Origin: Bacillota bacterium
GTDB taxonomy: Bacteria; Bacillota; Clostridia; Lachnospirales; Lachnospiraceae
Length of the DNA: 64,000 bases
Reading direction: 5' to 3'
Assembly (NCBI GenBank): GCA_023409535.1
Contig: JAEYGZ010000027.1
Location: 62,001-126,000, forward strand
The notes below the pieces were generated by a model. That model was not told the DNA's origin, ran no database searches, and worked only from the letters and a program-made list of their open reading frames with translations. Each line of letters starts with the position of its first letter. Position 1 is the first letter of the stretch. Both the position numbers and the translations under genes were made by a program. Of the stretch, positions 51,180 through 60,851 are shown piece after piece.

Positions 51180-52631
51180 ATGAGGATTTTATTTGTGGAT
51201 ATAGACACATTGAGGCCGGATCACATGAGCAGTTATGGCTATCAGAGAAAAACTACGCCAAACATGGATCAGGTCGCAGGAGAGGGTCTGACAATGCATA
51301 ACTACTATTGTTCTGATGCACCCTGTCTTCCGTCACGTGCAAGCCTGATAAGCGGTATCTTTGGCATTAGGAACGGTGCAGTCGGACATGGCGGGACAGC
51401 TGCGGACCGCAGGCCCGAAGGGCCGGCGAGAAGCTTCCGTGCTTCGGCCGATATAAATTGCTTTCATAATATTTTCCGCAGGGCCGATATGCATACGGCC
51501 TCGATCAGTACCTTTGCTGAGAGACATTCTGCCTGGTGGTTCAATGCAGGATTGAATGAAAATTATAATGTAGGCAGCGGAGGCATGGAATCCGGTGAAG
51601 ATGTTCTGCCGGTTGCGCTTGATTGGCTGAGGAGAAATGCGGATAAGGACAACTGGTTCCTTCACGTGCATTTTTGGGATCCGCATCAGCCATATCGTAC
51701 GCCTGGGGATTTTGTGAATCCTTTTGAAACAGAAGAACTTCCTACCTGGATTGACCAGAAAATATTTGACCGGCATCTGAAGCATACTGGACCGCATTCG
51801 GTCAACGAGCTGAATATGTATGATGATGGGGTATCCTCGAAATATCCCAAGCAGTTGGGCAAAGCTGCCAATCTTGCCGAGCTTAAATATCACATAGACC
51901 AATACGACGGAGGAATTTATTATTCAGATTATCTTGTAGGACAGGTATTAGACTATTTAAAAACCGCCGGAGTGTATGATGAGACTGCAATTATTATTAC
52001 TTCCGACCATGGCGAGAACATGGGAGAGCTGGGTATTTATTCCGAGCATGGCACCGCTGACCATGCGACCTGCCATATTCCCTTTATAATAAAGTGGCCG
52101 GGGGGTGTTAAGGGACATCATGACTATGCATTACATTACAGTCTGGACCTGGTACCGACGATGGCAGAGCTGTTGGGAATTGAAAAAAGCGGCGACTGGG
52201 ATGGTCAGAGCTACCTGGATACTATAATAAACGGAACCGAGAAAGCACGCGGCAGCCTGGTGATCTCACAGATGGCCCATGTCTGCCAGCGTTCCGCAAG
52301 ATTTGGCCCATGGCTGTATATGAGAACCTATCACGACGGCTATCATATGTTTGATTCCGAGATGCTGTTTAATCTGAAAGAGGACCCTTATGAGCAGCAT
52401 GATGTAAAGGATAAGTATCCGGAACTGTGTGACAAGGGAGCGAAAATTATTCTGGACTGGCATGATGAACAGATGATGAAATCCTCCGGTCAAATTGATC
52501 CGCTTTGGACGGTGATGAGAGAAGGCGGTCCTTTTCATACAAGGTATGATCTGGCGAAATATATCGCTCGTCTTGAGCATACAGGAAGGGCAGAAGGCGC
52601 AGAGAGGCTAAGGAAGAAATACATAGGTTAA
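51180..52631 (+). CDS. Cys-type sulfatase, cytoplasmic
   Basis: This 483-residue sulfatase starts MRILFVDIDTLRPDHMSSYGY with the metal-binding aspartates. It has the formylglycine motif CLPSRASLISG with C49, HFWDPHQPY near residue 165 and ITSDHGENMGELG near 275. There is no signal peptide. The ATG at 51180 follows GGGAGGAGG; an in-frame ATG 30 nt earlier lacks a site. It lies between a PGI paralogue and a GH3 gene, which points to desulfation of a sugar sulfate before glycosidic cleavage. Confidence 0.92.
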   Translation: MRILFVDIDTLRPDHMSSYGYQRKTTPNMDQVAGEGLTMHNYYCSDAPCLPSRASLISGIFGIRNGAVGHGGTAADRRPEGPARSFRASADINCFHNIFRRADMHTASISTFAERHSAWWFNAGLNENYNVGSGGMESGEDVLPVALDWLRRNADKDNWFLHVHFWDPHQPYRTPGDFVNPFETEELPTWIDQKIFDRHLKHTGPHSVNELNMYDDGVSSKYPKQLGKAANLAELKYHIDQYDGGIYYSDYLVGQVLDYLKTAGVYDETAIIITSDHGENMGELGIYSEHGTADHATCHIPFIIKWPGGVKGHHDYALHYSLDLVPTMAELLGIEKSGDWDGQSYLDTIINGTEKARGSLVISQMAHVCQRSARFGPWLYMRTYHDGYHMFDSEMLFNLKEDPYEQHDVKDKYPELCDKGAKIILDWHDEQMMKSSGQIDPLWTVMREGGPFHTRYDLAKYIARLEHTGRAEGAERLRKKYIG

Positions 52632-52709
52632 CATATATGTTTCGCATTTTGGGAAAATAATAAATAAGAACTTAGAGATACATAATAAAAATCAGGAGGT
52701 ATTTATTTT

Positions 52710-55145
52710 ATGGAATTGTATAAAGATCCAAAGCAGCCGGTTGAGGTAAGAGTGGAGGACCTGATTTCGAAGATGACATTGGAGGAGAAGGTGGCGCAGC
52801 TGTGCGGCGATTTACCTGCCTCTTTTATTGAGGATGGAGAGGTCAATATGGAACTCCTCAGAGAAAAATTTCCGGATGGACACGGACGTTTTACCCAGTA
52901 TTCTATAGTCGGGCTGGTAAATCCCGAGAAGATTGCCAAAATCAGTAACATGGTACAGCGTTACTTTGTGGAGGAGACAAGACTGGGGATTCCGGTGGCG
53001 CTGCAGACAGAGAATCTCTGCGGTTATCCTGCTGCAGGCGGTACCCTGTTTCCTGCGATGATAAATATGGGCTGTACCTGGGAGCCGGAGCTGGCAGAGA
53101 AAATGACTGAGATTATCGGGCAGGAGAGCCGCAGCGTAGGTATTTCTTCCGCCATGAGCCCGGTAATTGATGTGGCACAGGACCCCCGCTGGGGACGTAC
53201 CTATGAGACCTTCGGTGAGGATCCGTATCTCATCAGCCAGTTTGGCATTCACTATGTAAAAGGTATGCAAAAGCAAGGCGTAAGCTGTATCGCGAAGCAT
53301 TTCCTGGGCTATTCGGCAACACAGGGAGGGCTGAATACATCAGCCTGCCGTATGGGAAAGCGCGAGCTGTATGAGATATTTGCTACTCCCTTTGAAGCGG
53401 CGGATAAAATGGCAGGCTTGGATGCAATGATGGCCAACTATGGAGAGATTGACGGTTTGCCGGTAATTGATAATAAAGAAATTATCGGAACTTTGCTGCG
53501 GGATACCATGGGCTTTCAAGGGGTGATTACCTCAGATGGTGCAGCCGTGCTAAAGGCAATGAATTATTTCAATGTCGCCAAAACCTATGAGGAAGCCGGA
53601 TATCTGGCAAAGAAGGCCGGCACCGATACCGAGATACCGGTAGGAGCAGCCTTCCGCCGATTGCCGGAATACGTTCGCACCGGCAAATTGGAGGAGGAAT
53701 GCATCAATGCCTCCGTACGCCGTGTACTGACAGTGAAGTTTAAGCGTGGTCTGTTTGAAAATCCCTACTGTGACGAGAGAAAGGTGACTATGGCCCTGAA
53801 CAATGCTGCAAAGAGCGCGTTAAGTGAGGAGATTGCAGCCAAGTCACTGGTATTGCTGAAGAACAGCGGTATACTTCCGTTAAAAAAAGGAACAAAGGTG
53901 GCACTGGTTGGTCCTCATGCCGATTCTCTTCGTTATCCGGTGAGCGGTTATACTTACCCGGCCTACATAGAGATGATGAAGGCCGGAGCAGAAGGAGCAG
54001 AGACCAGTTTTAACGGCATTGCTGATGAGCAGGCAAAGGCTGATAACGAAGGAAAGAAGAACAAAGGGCCGTTTGCAGCTATGTTTGAAATGTTCTCAAA
54101 GGAAGAAAAGGCCGCTATGAATGATATGAATACGGTTCTGCGTGAAATGGGGACACAAACGTTACGGGAGGTGCTGTCCGAACGCTTCACGGTATCCTAT
54201 GCACAGGGCTGCGGAATTATTAGTAAGGAAACAGACGGATTTGCTGAAGCTGTTGCGGCGGCGGAGCAGTCTGATGTGGTTGTGATGGCTTGCGGCGGCA
54301 ATTCCGGCTGGGTTAACGTAACCGGCGGAGAGGGCAAGGACCGCCAATTCCTGGATCTGCCGGGCGTACAACAACAGCTGCTGGAGGCTGTTGCGGCGGC
54401 AGGCAAGCCGGTGGTGCTGGTACTTTACGGACCAGGGGTATTTGCGGTTAACTGGGCGCAGGAGCATTGCGGCGCTATTATGCAGGCCTTTATGCCCGGT
54501 CCCTTTGCCGGTAAGGTAGTCTCTGATGCTCTGGAAGGAACCGTGAATCCGGGAGGAAAGATGACCATGTCTGTGCCCAGAACTACGGGACAGATTCCGA
54601 TATACTACAATCATCGTATTGGCTCCGGTTATAACAGCGGCAGTGATGCTGCCTCGTCGACCATCTTCTCCGGCGGCTATGTGGATGGCTCCGCTGACCC
54701 GTTGTACTGCTTCGGCTATGGTCTCAGCTATACTACCTTTGTCTTATCAGATATGCAGGTATCTGCAAAGGAAATTTCAACGGACGGTAAGCTGGGAATC
54801 AGCTGCAAGGTGAAAAATACCGGCAATGTAACTGGTGATGAGATAGTACAGCTGTATACCAGCTTTACAGAGGCACACGTTACCCGCCCGAATAAGCAGT
54901 TGACCGGCTTTTGCCGTATTACCTTACAACCTGATGAGGAGAAGACGGTAATCTTCCATCTGGAAATGGCACAATTGGGCTATTACAATGAAGACATGGA
55001 GTTTGCAGTTGAACCCGGAACGATGCATCTGATGCTGGGTACCAGTTCCCGCGAGCTTTCGTTAAGCGATAGCGTACAGCTGACAGGAAAAGCTGCCAAT
55101 GTCATGGGCAGACGTGCTTATGTATGCCCTGCAGAGGTATGTTGA
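52710..55145 (+). CDS. GH3 beta-glycosidase (normal domain order), cytoplasmic
   Basis: This 811-residue enzyme has the TIM barrel first (VEDLISKMTLEEKVAQLCG, then KHFLGYSATQGG) with the nucleophile D276 (GVITSDGAAV). The alpha/beta sandwich (SLVLLKNSGILPLKKG) and a C-terminal fibronectin-III-like domain (TGDEIVQLYTS) follow. It has no signal peptide. It probably removes beta-linked glucose, xylose or N-acetylhexosamine from imported oligosaccharides; the family does not fix the sugar. AGGAGGT lies ahead of the ATG. Confidence 0.92.
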   Translation: MELYKDPKQPVEVRVEDLISKMTLEEKVAQLCGDLPASFIEDGEVNMELLREKFPDGHGRFTQYSIVGLVNPEKIAKISNMVQRYFVEETRLGIPVALQTENLCGYPAAGGTLFPAMINMGCTWEPELAEKMTEIIGQESRSVGISSAMSPVIDVAQDPRWGRTYETFGEDPYLISQFGIHYVKGMQKQGVSCIAKHFLGYSATQGGLNTSACRMGKRELYEIFATPFEAADKMAGLDAMMANYGEIDGLPVIDNKEIIGTLLRDTMGFQGVITSDGAAVLKAMNYFNVAKTYEEAGYLAKKAGTDTEIPVGAAFRRLPEYVRTGKLEEECINASVRRVLTVKFKRGLFENPYCDERKVTMALNNAAKSALSEEIAAKSLVLLKNSGILPLKKGTKVALVGPHADSLRYPVSGYTYPAYIEMMKAGAEGAETSFNGIADEQAKADNEGKKNKGPFAAMFEMFSKEEKAAMNDMNTVLREMGTQTLREVLSERFTVSYAQGCGIISKETDGFAEAVAAAEQSDVVVMACGGNSGWVNVTGGEGKDRQFLDLPGVQQQLLEAVAAAGKPVVLVLYGPGVFAVNWAQEHCGAIMQAFMPGPFAGKVVSDALEGTVNPGGKMTMSVPRTTGQIPIYYNHRIGSGYNSGSDAASSTIFSGGYVDGSADPLYCFGYGLSYTTFVLSDMQVSAKEISTDGKLGISCKVKNTGNVTGDEIVQLYTSFTEAHVTRPNKQLTGFCRITLQPDEEKTVIFHLEMAQLGYYNEDMEFAVEPGTMHLMLGTSSRELSLSDSVQLTGKAANVMGRRAYVCPAEVC

Positions 55146-55173
55146 GCATAGCGGATTAACCAATATAAGTTTT

Positions 55174-55207
55174 GTGCGGCGAGAAGAATACCTCGGTATT
55201 GCCGCAC
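55174..55207 (+). repeat. Stem-loop between GH3 and sulfatase genes
   Basis: GTGCGGC (55174-55180) pairs with GCCGCAC (55201-55207), and the loop contains the self-complementary AATACCTCGGTATT. It ends just before the ribosome site of the next gene, so it could modulate its translation or be an mRNA processing signal. Confidence 0.5.
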
Positions 55208-55228
55208 TGTAGAAAGGAAAGTGGGCAT

Positions 55229-56842
55229 ATGAAAAGAAAACCTCATATCATCATCTTTAATCCGGATGAGATGCGTTCCGACTGTCTGGCTCATCTGGGG
55301 CAAAATCCTGCTGCACGGACTCCGTTTCTGGATGAATTTGCCGGGTCCGAGGCTGTGTCGTTTCGAAATGCTTTCTGTCAGAATACGGTCTGTGTCCCCA
55401 GCCGGTGCAGCTTCTTCACAGGTTTGTATCCTCATGTCAACGGCCACCGTACCATGCAGCATTTGCTGCGCAGCCATGAGCCGAGTATGTTTTCCGAGCT
55501 GAAGGAGGCGGGTTATTATGTTTGGATGAATACCCGCAATGACCTGGTGGCGGGGCAGATTCCCGGACTGATGGAATCCCACGCTACTGAGATCTACTTC
55601 GGTGAGGATTGTCCGAAGCCGCCGGGGCCGGAGAATAAAGCTTTCCGCGGGCTGCCAGGGGATAAAAATTACTATTCTCATTATGAGGGGCGGCTGGCAC
55701 TGGATGAGAACGGAAAGCATCATTCCGCCGACGACGGGGTAGTGGATGCGGCGATTGACCGGATACTGCATCCGGTGGATGAAAGACCGCTCTGCATGTT
55801 TCTGGGCCTGATGTATCCCCACACTCCTTATGCGGTGGAAGAACCGTATTTTTCGGCCATTGATCGCAGCAAGCTTCCCAGGAGGGCATCGACCGGTATG
55901 GGAAAGCCGCAGATGGAGGCAGATTTGCGGCGGTTGATGGGAATAGATGCCTATACTGAGGCGGACTGGGATGAGCTGCGTGCCTGCTACCTGGGCATGT
56001 GCAGGAAGGTAGATGATCAATTCAGGCGTCTATGCGATACGTTGAAGCGGGCAGGAATTTATGATGACTGTGCGATCTTCTTCCTCAGTGACCATGGTGA
56101 CTATGCCGGTGATTACGGTTTACCGGAGAAATCTCAAAATACCTTTGAGGATTGTCTGACAAAGGTGCCTTTGCTGGTGAAGCCTCCCCGAGGTGAAGGA
56201 CTTGATTCGGGGATTACAGATTCTATGGTGGAGCTGGTGGACTTTTATGCAACGGTTATGGATTATGCCGGTGTGGAATCCGGCCATGACCATTTTGGCC
56301 GGAGCTTGCGCCCTATTTTGGAGGACCGAAGCGCAGAATTACGGGATTATGTTTTTTGCGAGGGCGGCCGGATGCCCTGGGAGATACAGGCGGACGAGTA
56401 TCATCCTACAGCCGGAAGCTCCGGCAATATTCCGAAAGTAAGCATGTATTGGCCGAGACAGACGGCGCAGTTGGACGGAGATGTTCATTGCAAGGGTACG
56501 ATGGTTCGCGGCAGGGACTATAAATACGTCCATCGAGCGAATGGAAAGCATGAGTTTTACGACCTTCAGAAGGATGGTCTGGAGGAGCATAATGTCTATG
56601 GAGATGTCATATATGAGGAGCAGGTAAAGCAGATGCGTTTTATTATGCTTGAATGGTATCAGCAGACCTGTGATATTGTGCCCCGGGATTATGACAGACG
56701 TTTTACGGACCGAATGATGTGGACCATGATTAAGCAGGAATGCCCGCCGCAGCTGGAGGAAAAAGCCTGGGAGATGATACGCGATGGCAAGGGTATGGCT
56801 TATATCAAAGCACAGCTGGCAGCAATGCAGGAAGATCAATAA
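55229..56842 (+). CDS. Cys-type sulfatase, cytoplasmic
   Basis: This 537-residue sulfatase begins MKRKPHIIIFNPDEMRSDCLAHLG, has the formylglycine motif CVPSRCSFFTG with C55, and FLSDHGDYAGDYG near residue 290. No signal peptide is present. The open frame extends to 55172, but AGAAAGGAAAG directly upstream of 55229 marks the start. It is likely the last gene of the operon that starts at 49872; no clear terminator was seen after it. Confidence 0.92.
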   Translation: MKRKPHIIIFNPDEMRSDCLAHLGQNPAARTPFLDEFAGSEAVSFRNAFCQNTVCVPSRCSFFTGLYPHVNGHRTMQHLLRSHEPSMFSELKEAGYYVWMNTRNDLVAGQIPGLMESHATEIYFGEDCPKPPGPENKAFRGLPGDKNYYSHYEGRLALDENGKHHSADDGVVDAAIDRILHPVDERPLCMFLGLMYPHTPYAVEEPYFSAIDRSKLPRRASTGMGKPQMEADLRRLMGIDAYTEADWDELRACYLGMCRKVDDQFRRLCDTLKRAGIYDDCAIFFLSDHGDYAGDYGLPEKSQNTFEDCLTKVPLLVKPPRGEGLDSGITDSMVELVDFYATVMDYAGVESGHDHFGRSLRPILEDRSAELRDYVFCEGGRMPWEIQADEYHPTAGSSGNIPKVSMYWPRQTAQLDGDVHCKGTMVRGRDYKYVHRANGKHEFYDLQKDGLEEHNVYGDVIYEEQVKQMRFIMLEWYQQTCDIVPRDYDRRFTDRMMWTMIKQECPPQLEEKAWEMIRDGKGMAYIKAQLAAMQEDQ

Positions 56843-57040
56843 AGATACACTTTGGCGGCACTGATGAGGGCAGAAGGCGTATCGATGGAGGTACGAGTAA
56901 TATTATCTATAATCCGATGCGCATCCGATGACAATTTAATGGTTATCTTGCTAAGTTTACTTATGATCTAATACAAAAATGTTATTGAATATAGCGTAAA
57001 CCCGAGAGAGGGTAAGAATTAAAATTGTAACATTTGCACA
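56843..57040 (+). other. Intergenic stretch without recognised features
   Basis: Together with 57103-57285 this belongs to a 443-bp gap without a gene. No terminator, RNA gene or open frame with a credible ribosome site was found in this part; the gap's promoter and inverted repeat are listed separately. Confidence 0.5.
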
Positions 57041-57102
57041 AAAACAGGCTAGATTTTTGGCTGTTTTAACCTATTGTTTAAATCCTGTATGTGTCGTATA
57101 AT
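57041..57102 (+). promoter_or_regulatory. Promoter of the oligosaccharide/peptide-type ABC operon with upstream inverted repeat
   Basis: -35 TTGTTT (57074-57079), 17-nt spacer, consensus -10 TATAAT (57097-57102). AAAACAG (57041-57047) and CTGTTTT (57061-57067) form an inverted pair just upstream of -35, the same pair of heptamers seen at 49727/49759. Confidence 0.6.
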
Positions 57103-57285
57103 CAAATACATAATTAAATTTATTAATTAATTAAAAAACAACAAATTGATGGGAAAAAATAGACATAAAGGAGGTGGAATTGAGCCAAAAATGGCTGTCA
57201 AATATAATACATAACTGCCCTTTATGTTTTATTCGTATCACATGAAAAGTAATTTTAGAGGAAAAAGGATATGGAGGAAATGAAT

Positions 57286-58938
57286 ATGAAATTTAGGAAG
57301 TTAATATCATTAATGCTTGTATTCAGCATGATTTTGAGCTTTGCTACAGCATGCGGCAAGAAGACAGATGATCCGGATAAGGATAATAAGCCGGCAACAG
57401 AAAATAACAACAATAACAGTGACAGTGGTAACAACAGCAACACTGGCAGTGATAGCAGCAATACAGCCAGCGGTCCGATTGAAATTAATGTAGGCTACGG
57501 TACGAACTGGGATACCCTGACTCCCTTCCGTTCCAACATTGCCAACAATGCTCCTTATGCCTACATTCTATATGAATCATTGGCTTGCCTTGATGAAAAT
57601 AGAAATAATGTACCCTGGGCGGCTAAATCCTGGAAGACAGATGATAATGGCTTTACCTATGATATCGAAATTTATGACTATATCACTGATTCTGCCGGTA
57701 ATAAAATTACGGCAGCCGATATCGTATGGATGATTGAAGGAGCCAAGACGGCGGCACAGAAACCCTCATTCTCAAAGGTTGAGAGTGTAGAGCAGACCGG
57801 CGACTATACTCTGCGGGTGAAGATGATCACTGATATGGTAGGTGCATTTGATTTGTTACTGCGGGATACCTTTGTGGTATCGAAGGCTGCTTATGAGGCA
57901 AGTAAAGATGGATTTGCTACCGATGTAGTCTCCACCGCTCCCTATAAGCTGATAAAATATGTATCAGACTCGGAGATTGATTTTGAAAAGCGTGATGACT
58001 ACTGGCAGACCGATGAAAGCCTGATTCCAAAAAGAATGGTGGCAAGAGTTGACAAGGTGAACTATCATATCATTAAGGAAGCTTCTCAGATGGGTATTGC
58101 GTTAGAGACCGGAGATATCGATATTGCTCTGGAGATTGATCCCAATACCGGCAAGCAGTTTGAAGGAAATGATGATTATACGATACAGCTGAGTCCCCAG
58201 ATTAATGGTTACCAGCTCTATTTTACAGGTGCTCCGAATAGACCGTGTGGTGAGGATAAGAATTTACGTCAGGCAATCTGTTATGCCATTGATGCGGATG
58301 GTATTGTGACTGGTGCACTGGCTGGTTACGGTGAAGCAATGCATGATGTAGCTTCCAATGCGTTAATCGGATATCTGGAAAAATGGAAAACCGAGGAGTA
58401 TTACCCCTACAATGTAGATAAGGCAAAGGAATTGCTAGCACAGTCTGATTATAACGGTGAAGAATTGGTGATTCTGGCAACTTCATCAAGTATTATGCAG
58501 AGAATCTGTCAGATGATTCAGAGCTACTTGGCACAGGTGGGCATAAATGTGAAATTGAATCTTGTGGATATGGCACTGTATACAGCCAGCCGACTTGATG
58601 GAACTCAGTATGATATGACGCTGAATACAGTAGGAGGAGGGGATTTGCCAAGTATGTGGTCTATCCGCTTTGACTCAGCAGCTTACAAAACCGGTGATGC
58701 AACCAGCCGTCATGACACTGTTCTTGATGAGTTATTGTACAAGACTTGGACCCCGGATGGCTGGACCGAGGAGAATATTGACGCAGTTCACCAGTATCTG
58801 AAAGAGAATATGTATGCTTACGGTATGGCACAGCCTAAGGTAATGGGTATCTATTCCAAGAAAGTGAACATGCTGGAGGCGGTATATACCGACCGAGGTG
58901 CAATCGAGGTTACTGCCTGCAAGTATGCCGCAAAATAA
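57286..58938 (+). CDS. Family-5 ABC solute-binding lipoprotein (DppA/OppA-like)
   Basis: This 550-residue binding protein has a lipoprotein signal with lipobox FATAC, a low-complexity Asn/Ser/Gly linker and an SBP_bac_5 fold (GYGTNWDTLTPFRSN, RDTFVVSKAAYEA, LRQAICYAIDADGIV). The family carries peptides, nickel or, in many gut and marine bacteria, oligosaccharides. Surrounding sulfatases and glycosidases favour a sulfated oligosaccharide (inference). Earlier in-frame ATG codons at 57271 and 57280 are less likely because GGAGG (57273-57277) is 8 nt before 57286. A 12-bp stem-loop separates it from the permeases. Confidence 0.9.
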   Translation: MKFRKLISLMLVFSMILSFATACGKKTDDPDKDNKPATENNNNNSDSGNNSNTGSDSSNTASGPIEINVGYGTNWDTLTPFRSNIANNAPYAYILYESLACLDENRNNVPWAAKSWKTDDNGFTYDIEIYDYITDSAGNKITAADIVWMIEGAKTAAQKPSFSKVESVEQTGDYTLRVKMITDMVGAFDLLLRDTFVVSKAAYEASKDGFATDVVSTAPYKLIKYVSDSEIDFEKRDDYWQTDESLIPKRMVARVDKVNYHIIKEASQMGIALETGDIDIALEIDPNTGKQFEGNDDYTIQLSPQINGYQLYFTGAPNRPCGEDKNLRQAICYAIDADGIVTGALAGYGEAMHDVASNALIGYLEKWKTEEYYPYNVDKAKELLAQSDYNGEELVILATSSSIMQRICQMIQSYLAQVGINVKLNLVDMALYTASRLDGTQYDMTLNTVGGGDLPSMWSIRFDSAAYKTGDATSRHDTVLDELLYKTWTPDGWTEENIDAVHQYLKENMYAYGMAQPKVMGIYSKKVNMLEAVYTDRGAIEVTACKYAAK

Positions 58939-58949
58939 ATGTACCTGTG

Positions 58950-58976
58950 TTGCGGTGCGGCTTGGCCGCACCGCAA
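58950..58976 (+). terminator. Very stable stem-loop between binding protein and permease genes
   Basis: TTGCGGTGCGGC (58950-58961) pairs perfectly with GCCGCACCGCAA (58965-58976) over a 3-nt loop. There is no T-run, so it more likely protects the upstream mRNA 3' end after processing than terminates transcription. Confidence 0.75.
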
Positions 58977-58994
58977 CCGATAAGGAGCTGACAC

Positions 58995-59957
58995 ATGATT
59001 AGATATATTATAAAGAGACTTCTATGGATGATTCCAATCATTCTTGGTGTGGCGATTATTGTTTTTACGCTGATGACCTTCACTCCCGGCAAGCCTGAGG
59101 AAATTATCCTGGGCAGTACGGCAACAGAAGAGGCTTTGGCGGCAAAGCACGCGGAGCTTGGGCTTGATGATCCCTATATCGTACGCCTTTCCGCCTTTTT
59201 AAGTGATACTTTTATTCGTTTTGACCTGGGCGAATCCTGGCAGACCGGTGTAAGTATTAAGGATTCTGTTATAGAAAGATTACCGCGGACGATGACCCTT
59301 GCGATTGTTATGCTGGTGATTTCCTTCAGTATCGGCATCCCTTTGGGTGTGGTGGCGGCCGTGAATCAAAATAAATGGCAGGACAATTTCAGTATGGCGC
59401 TGGCGTTGATAGGAGTGTCTATTCCCGACTTTTGGCTGGCGCTATTATTAATTATCCTGTTTGCTGTGAAGCTGGGCTGGCTGCCTGCTATGGGAATTGG
59501 AGGCCTGCAATATTACATTCTTCCTGCATTGGCAGGCAGCACTGGAGGTATCGCTGCCGGAGCGCGTCAGACCCGTTCCAGTATGCTCGACGTAATTCGT
59601 TCCGATTATATCACTACTGCTCGTGCAAAGGGTGTACCAGAGAGAATAGTTATTATGAAGCACGCACTGAAGAACGGTTTGATTCCGATTATTACGATGA
59701 CAGGTACCCATTTTGGAAAGACGCTTGGAGGAACTCTTGTTCTGGAGACCATCTTTGCAATTCCTGGTATGGGCTCATATATTATCGGTGCAGTAAATAA
59801 TCGAGATTACCCCGTGGTTCAGATTGGTTCGATTTTTCTTGCCATTGCATTCAGTCTCTGTATGCTGGTGGTAGATCTGCTTTATGCGGCGGTAGATCCC
59901 AGGATCAAGGCTCAGTACTCCGGCAAGGGAAGGAAGAAGGTGACAAGAAATGCTTAA
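58995..59957 (+). CDS. ABC permease, DppB/OppB family
   Basis: This 320-residue membrane protein has the standard DppB start (MIRYIIKRLLWMIPIILGVAIIVF), a periplasmic loop, and the EAA-like GVPERIVIMKHALKNGLIPIITM near residue 215. The end PRIKAQYSGK is also typical. It is the first permease of the importer and overlaps the second by 8 nt. AAGGAG precedes the ATG. Confidence 0.94.
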   Translation: MIRYIIKRLLWMIPIILGVAIIVFTLMTFTPGKPEEIILGSTATEEALAAKHAELGLDDPYIVRLSAFLSDTFIRFDLGESWQTGVSIKDSVIERLPRTMTLAIVMLVISFSIGIPLGVVAAVNQNKWQDNFSMALALIGVSIPDFWLALLLIILFAVKLGWLPAMGIGGLQYYILPALAGSTGGIAAGARQTRSSMLDVIRSDYITTARAKGVPERIVIMKHALKNGLIPIITMTGTHFGKTLGGTLVLETIFAIPGMGSYIIGAVNNRDYPVVQIGSIFLAIAFSLCMLVVDLLYAAVDPRIKAQYSGKGRKKVTRNA

Positions 59958-60840
59958 CAATATAACAAATAATGAAATGACGAATGCACGTCCGAAGAAA
60001 AAATCGGAGTTTGTGCGCGTTCTTAAGCAGCTGGCAAGGAACAAACTGGCTGTCGTGGGAATGATTATATTTGCCGTTGAGCTTATCCTGGCCCTTCTGG
60101 CCCCGGTGATTATGCCCTATAAATATGACCTGATGGATATGACTAAGATTTGCCAGGGACCTTCTTTGCAGCATTGGTTCGGCACGGATGAACTGGGTCG
60201 GGACATTCTGAGCCGTGTACTGTACGGAAGCCGGTATTCTCTCACCTTGGGTCTTTCTGCAATAGCGATCAGTACTACGGTGGGCATGACAATTGGTTCT
60301 ATTGCCGGCTATTTTGGAGGACAAGTAGATAATATCATCATGCGCGTACTGGATGTGATTCAGTCTCTGCCCGGCATGTTGCTTACGATCGTAATCTCGG
60401 CGGTACTAGGAAGCGGATTTTTCAATACGATTCTGGCGATGTCTGTAAATGGCCTTCCTGCTTCTGCCCGTATGCTTCGCGGACAGATGCTGAAACAGCG
60501 GCAGAATGAGTACATTGAAGCCGCAGTATCCATTAATTGCAGCAAACTGCGGATTATTGTCAGCCATCTTATCCCTAACTCCTTCTCACCGAATATCGTA
60601 CAGGCTACCATGGGCGTTGCCATGACGATCTCCATGGCAGCAGGATTAAGCTTCATCGGCCTTGGCGTTCAGCCGCCCATACCTGAGTGGGGGGCAATGC
60701 TTTCCGGTGCGCGCCAGTTTATCAGGGAATCACCGCATATGGTAATCTTCCCCGGTCTGGCAATTGCGGTTACCGTACTTGCGCTGAATCTGTTCGGCGA
60801 CGGTCTGCGGGATGCACTTGATCCCAAGCTGAAGAATTAA
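59950..60840 (+). CDS. ABC permease, DppC/OppC family
   Basis: This 296-residue membrane protein has a cytoplasmic N-terminus, the FGTDELGRDILSRVLYGSR motif near residue 77 and the C-terminal NLFGDGLRDALDPKLKN that marks DppC-type permeases. It overlaps the DppB-like gene by 8 nt and is followed 11 nt later by the first ATPase. It forms the heterodimeric channel with the upstream permease. Confidence 0.94.
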   Translation: MLNNITNNEMTNARPKKKSEFVRVLKQLARNKLAVVGMIIFAVELILALLAPVIMPYKYDLMDMTKICQGPSLQHWFGTDELGRDILSRVLYGSRYSLTLGLSAIAISTTVGMTIGSIAGYFGGQVDNIIMRVLDVIQSLPGMLLTIVISAVLGSGFFNTILAMSVNGLPASARMLRGQMLKQRQNEYIEAAVSINCSKLRIIVSHLIPNSFSPNIVQATMGVAMTISMAAGLSFIGLGVQPPIPEWGAMLSGARQFIRESPHMVIFPGLAIAVTVLALNLFGDGLRDALDPKLKN

Positions 60841-60851
60841 GGAGGGGAAAG

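Noticed and set aside
55118..56020. 300-residue minus-strand open frame
   Set aside because: It is antisense to a clear sulfatase and the end of GH3, with no ribosome site or domain pattern.
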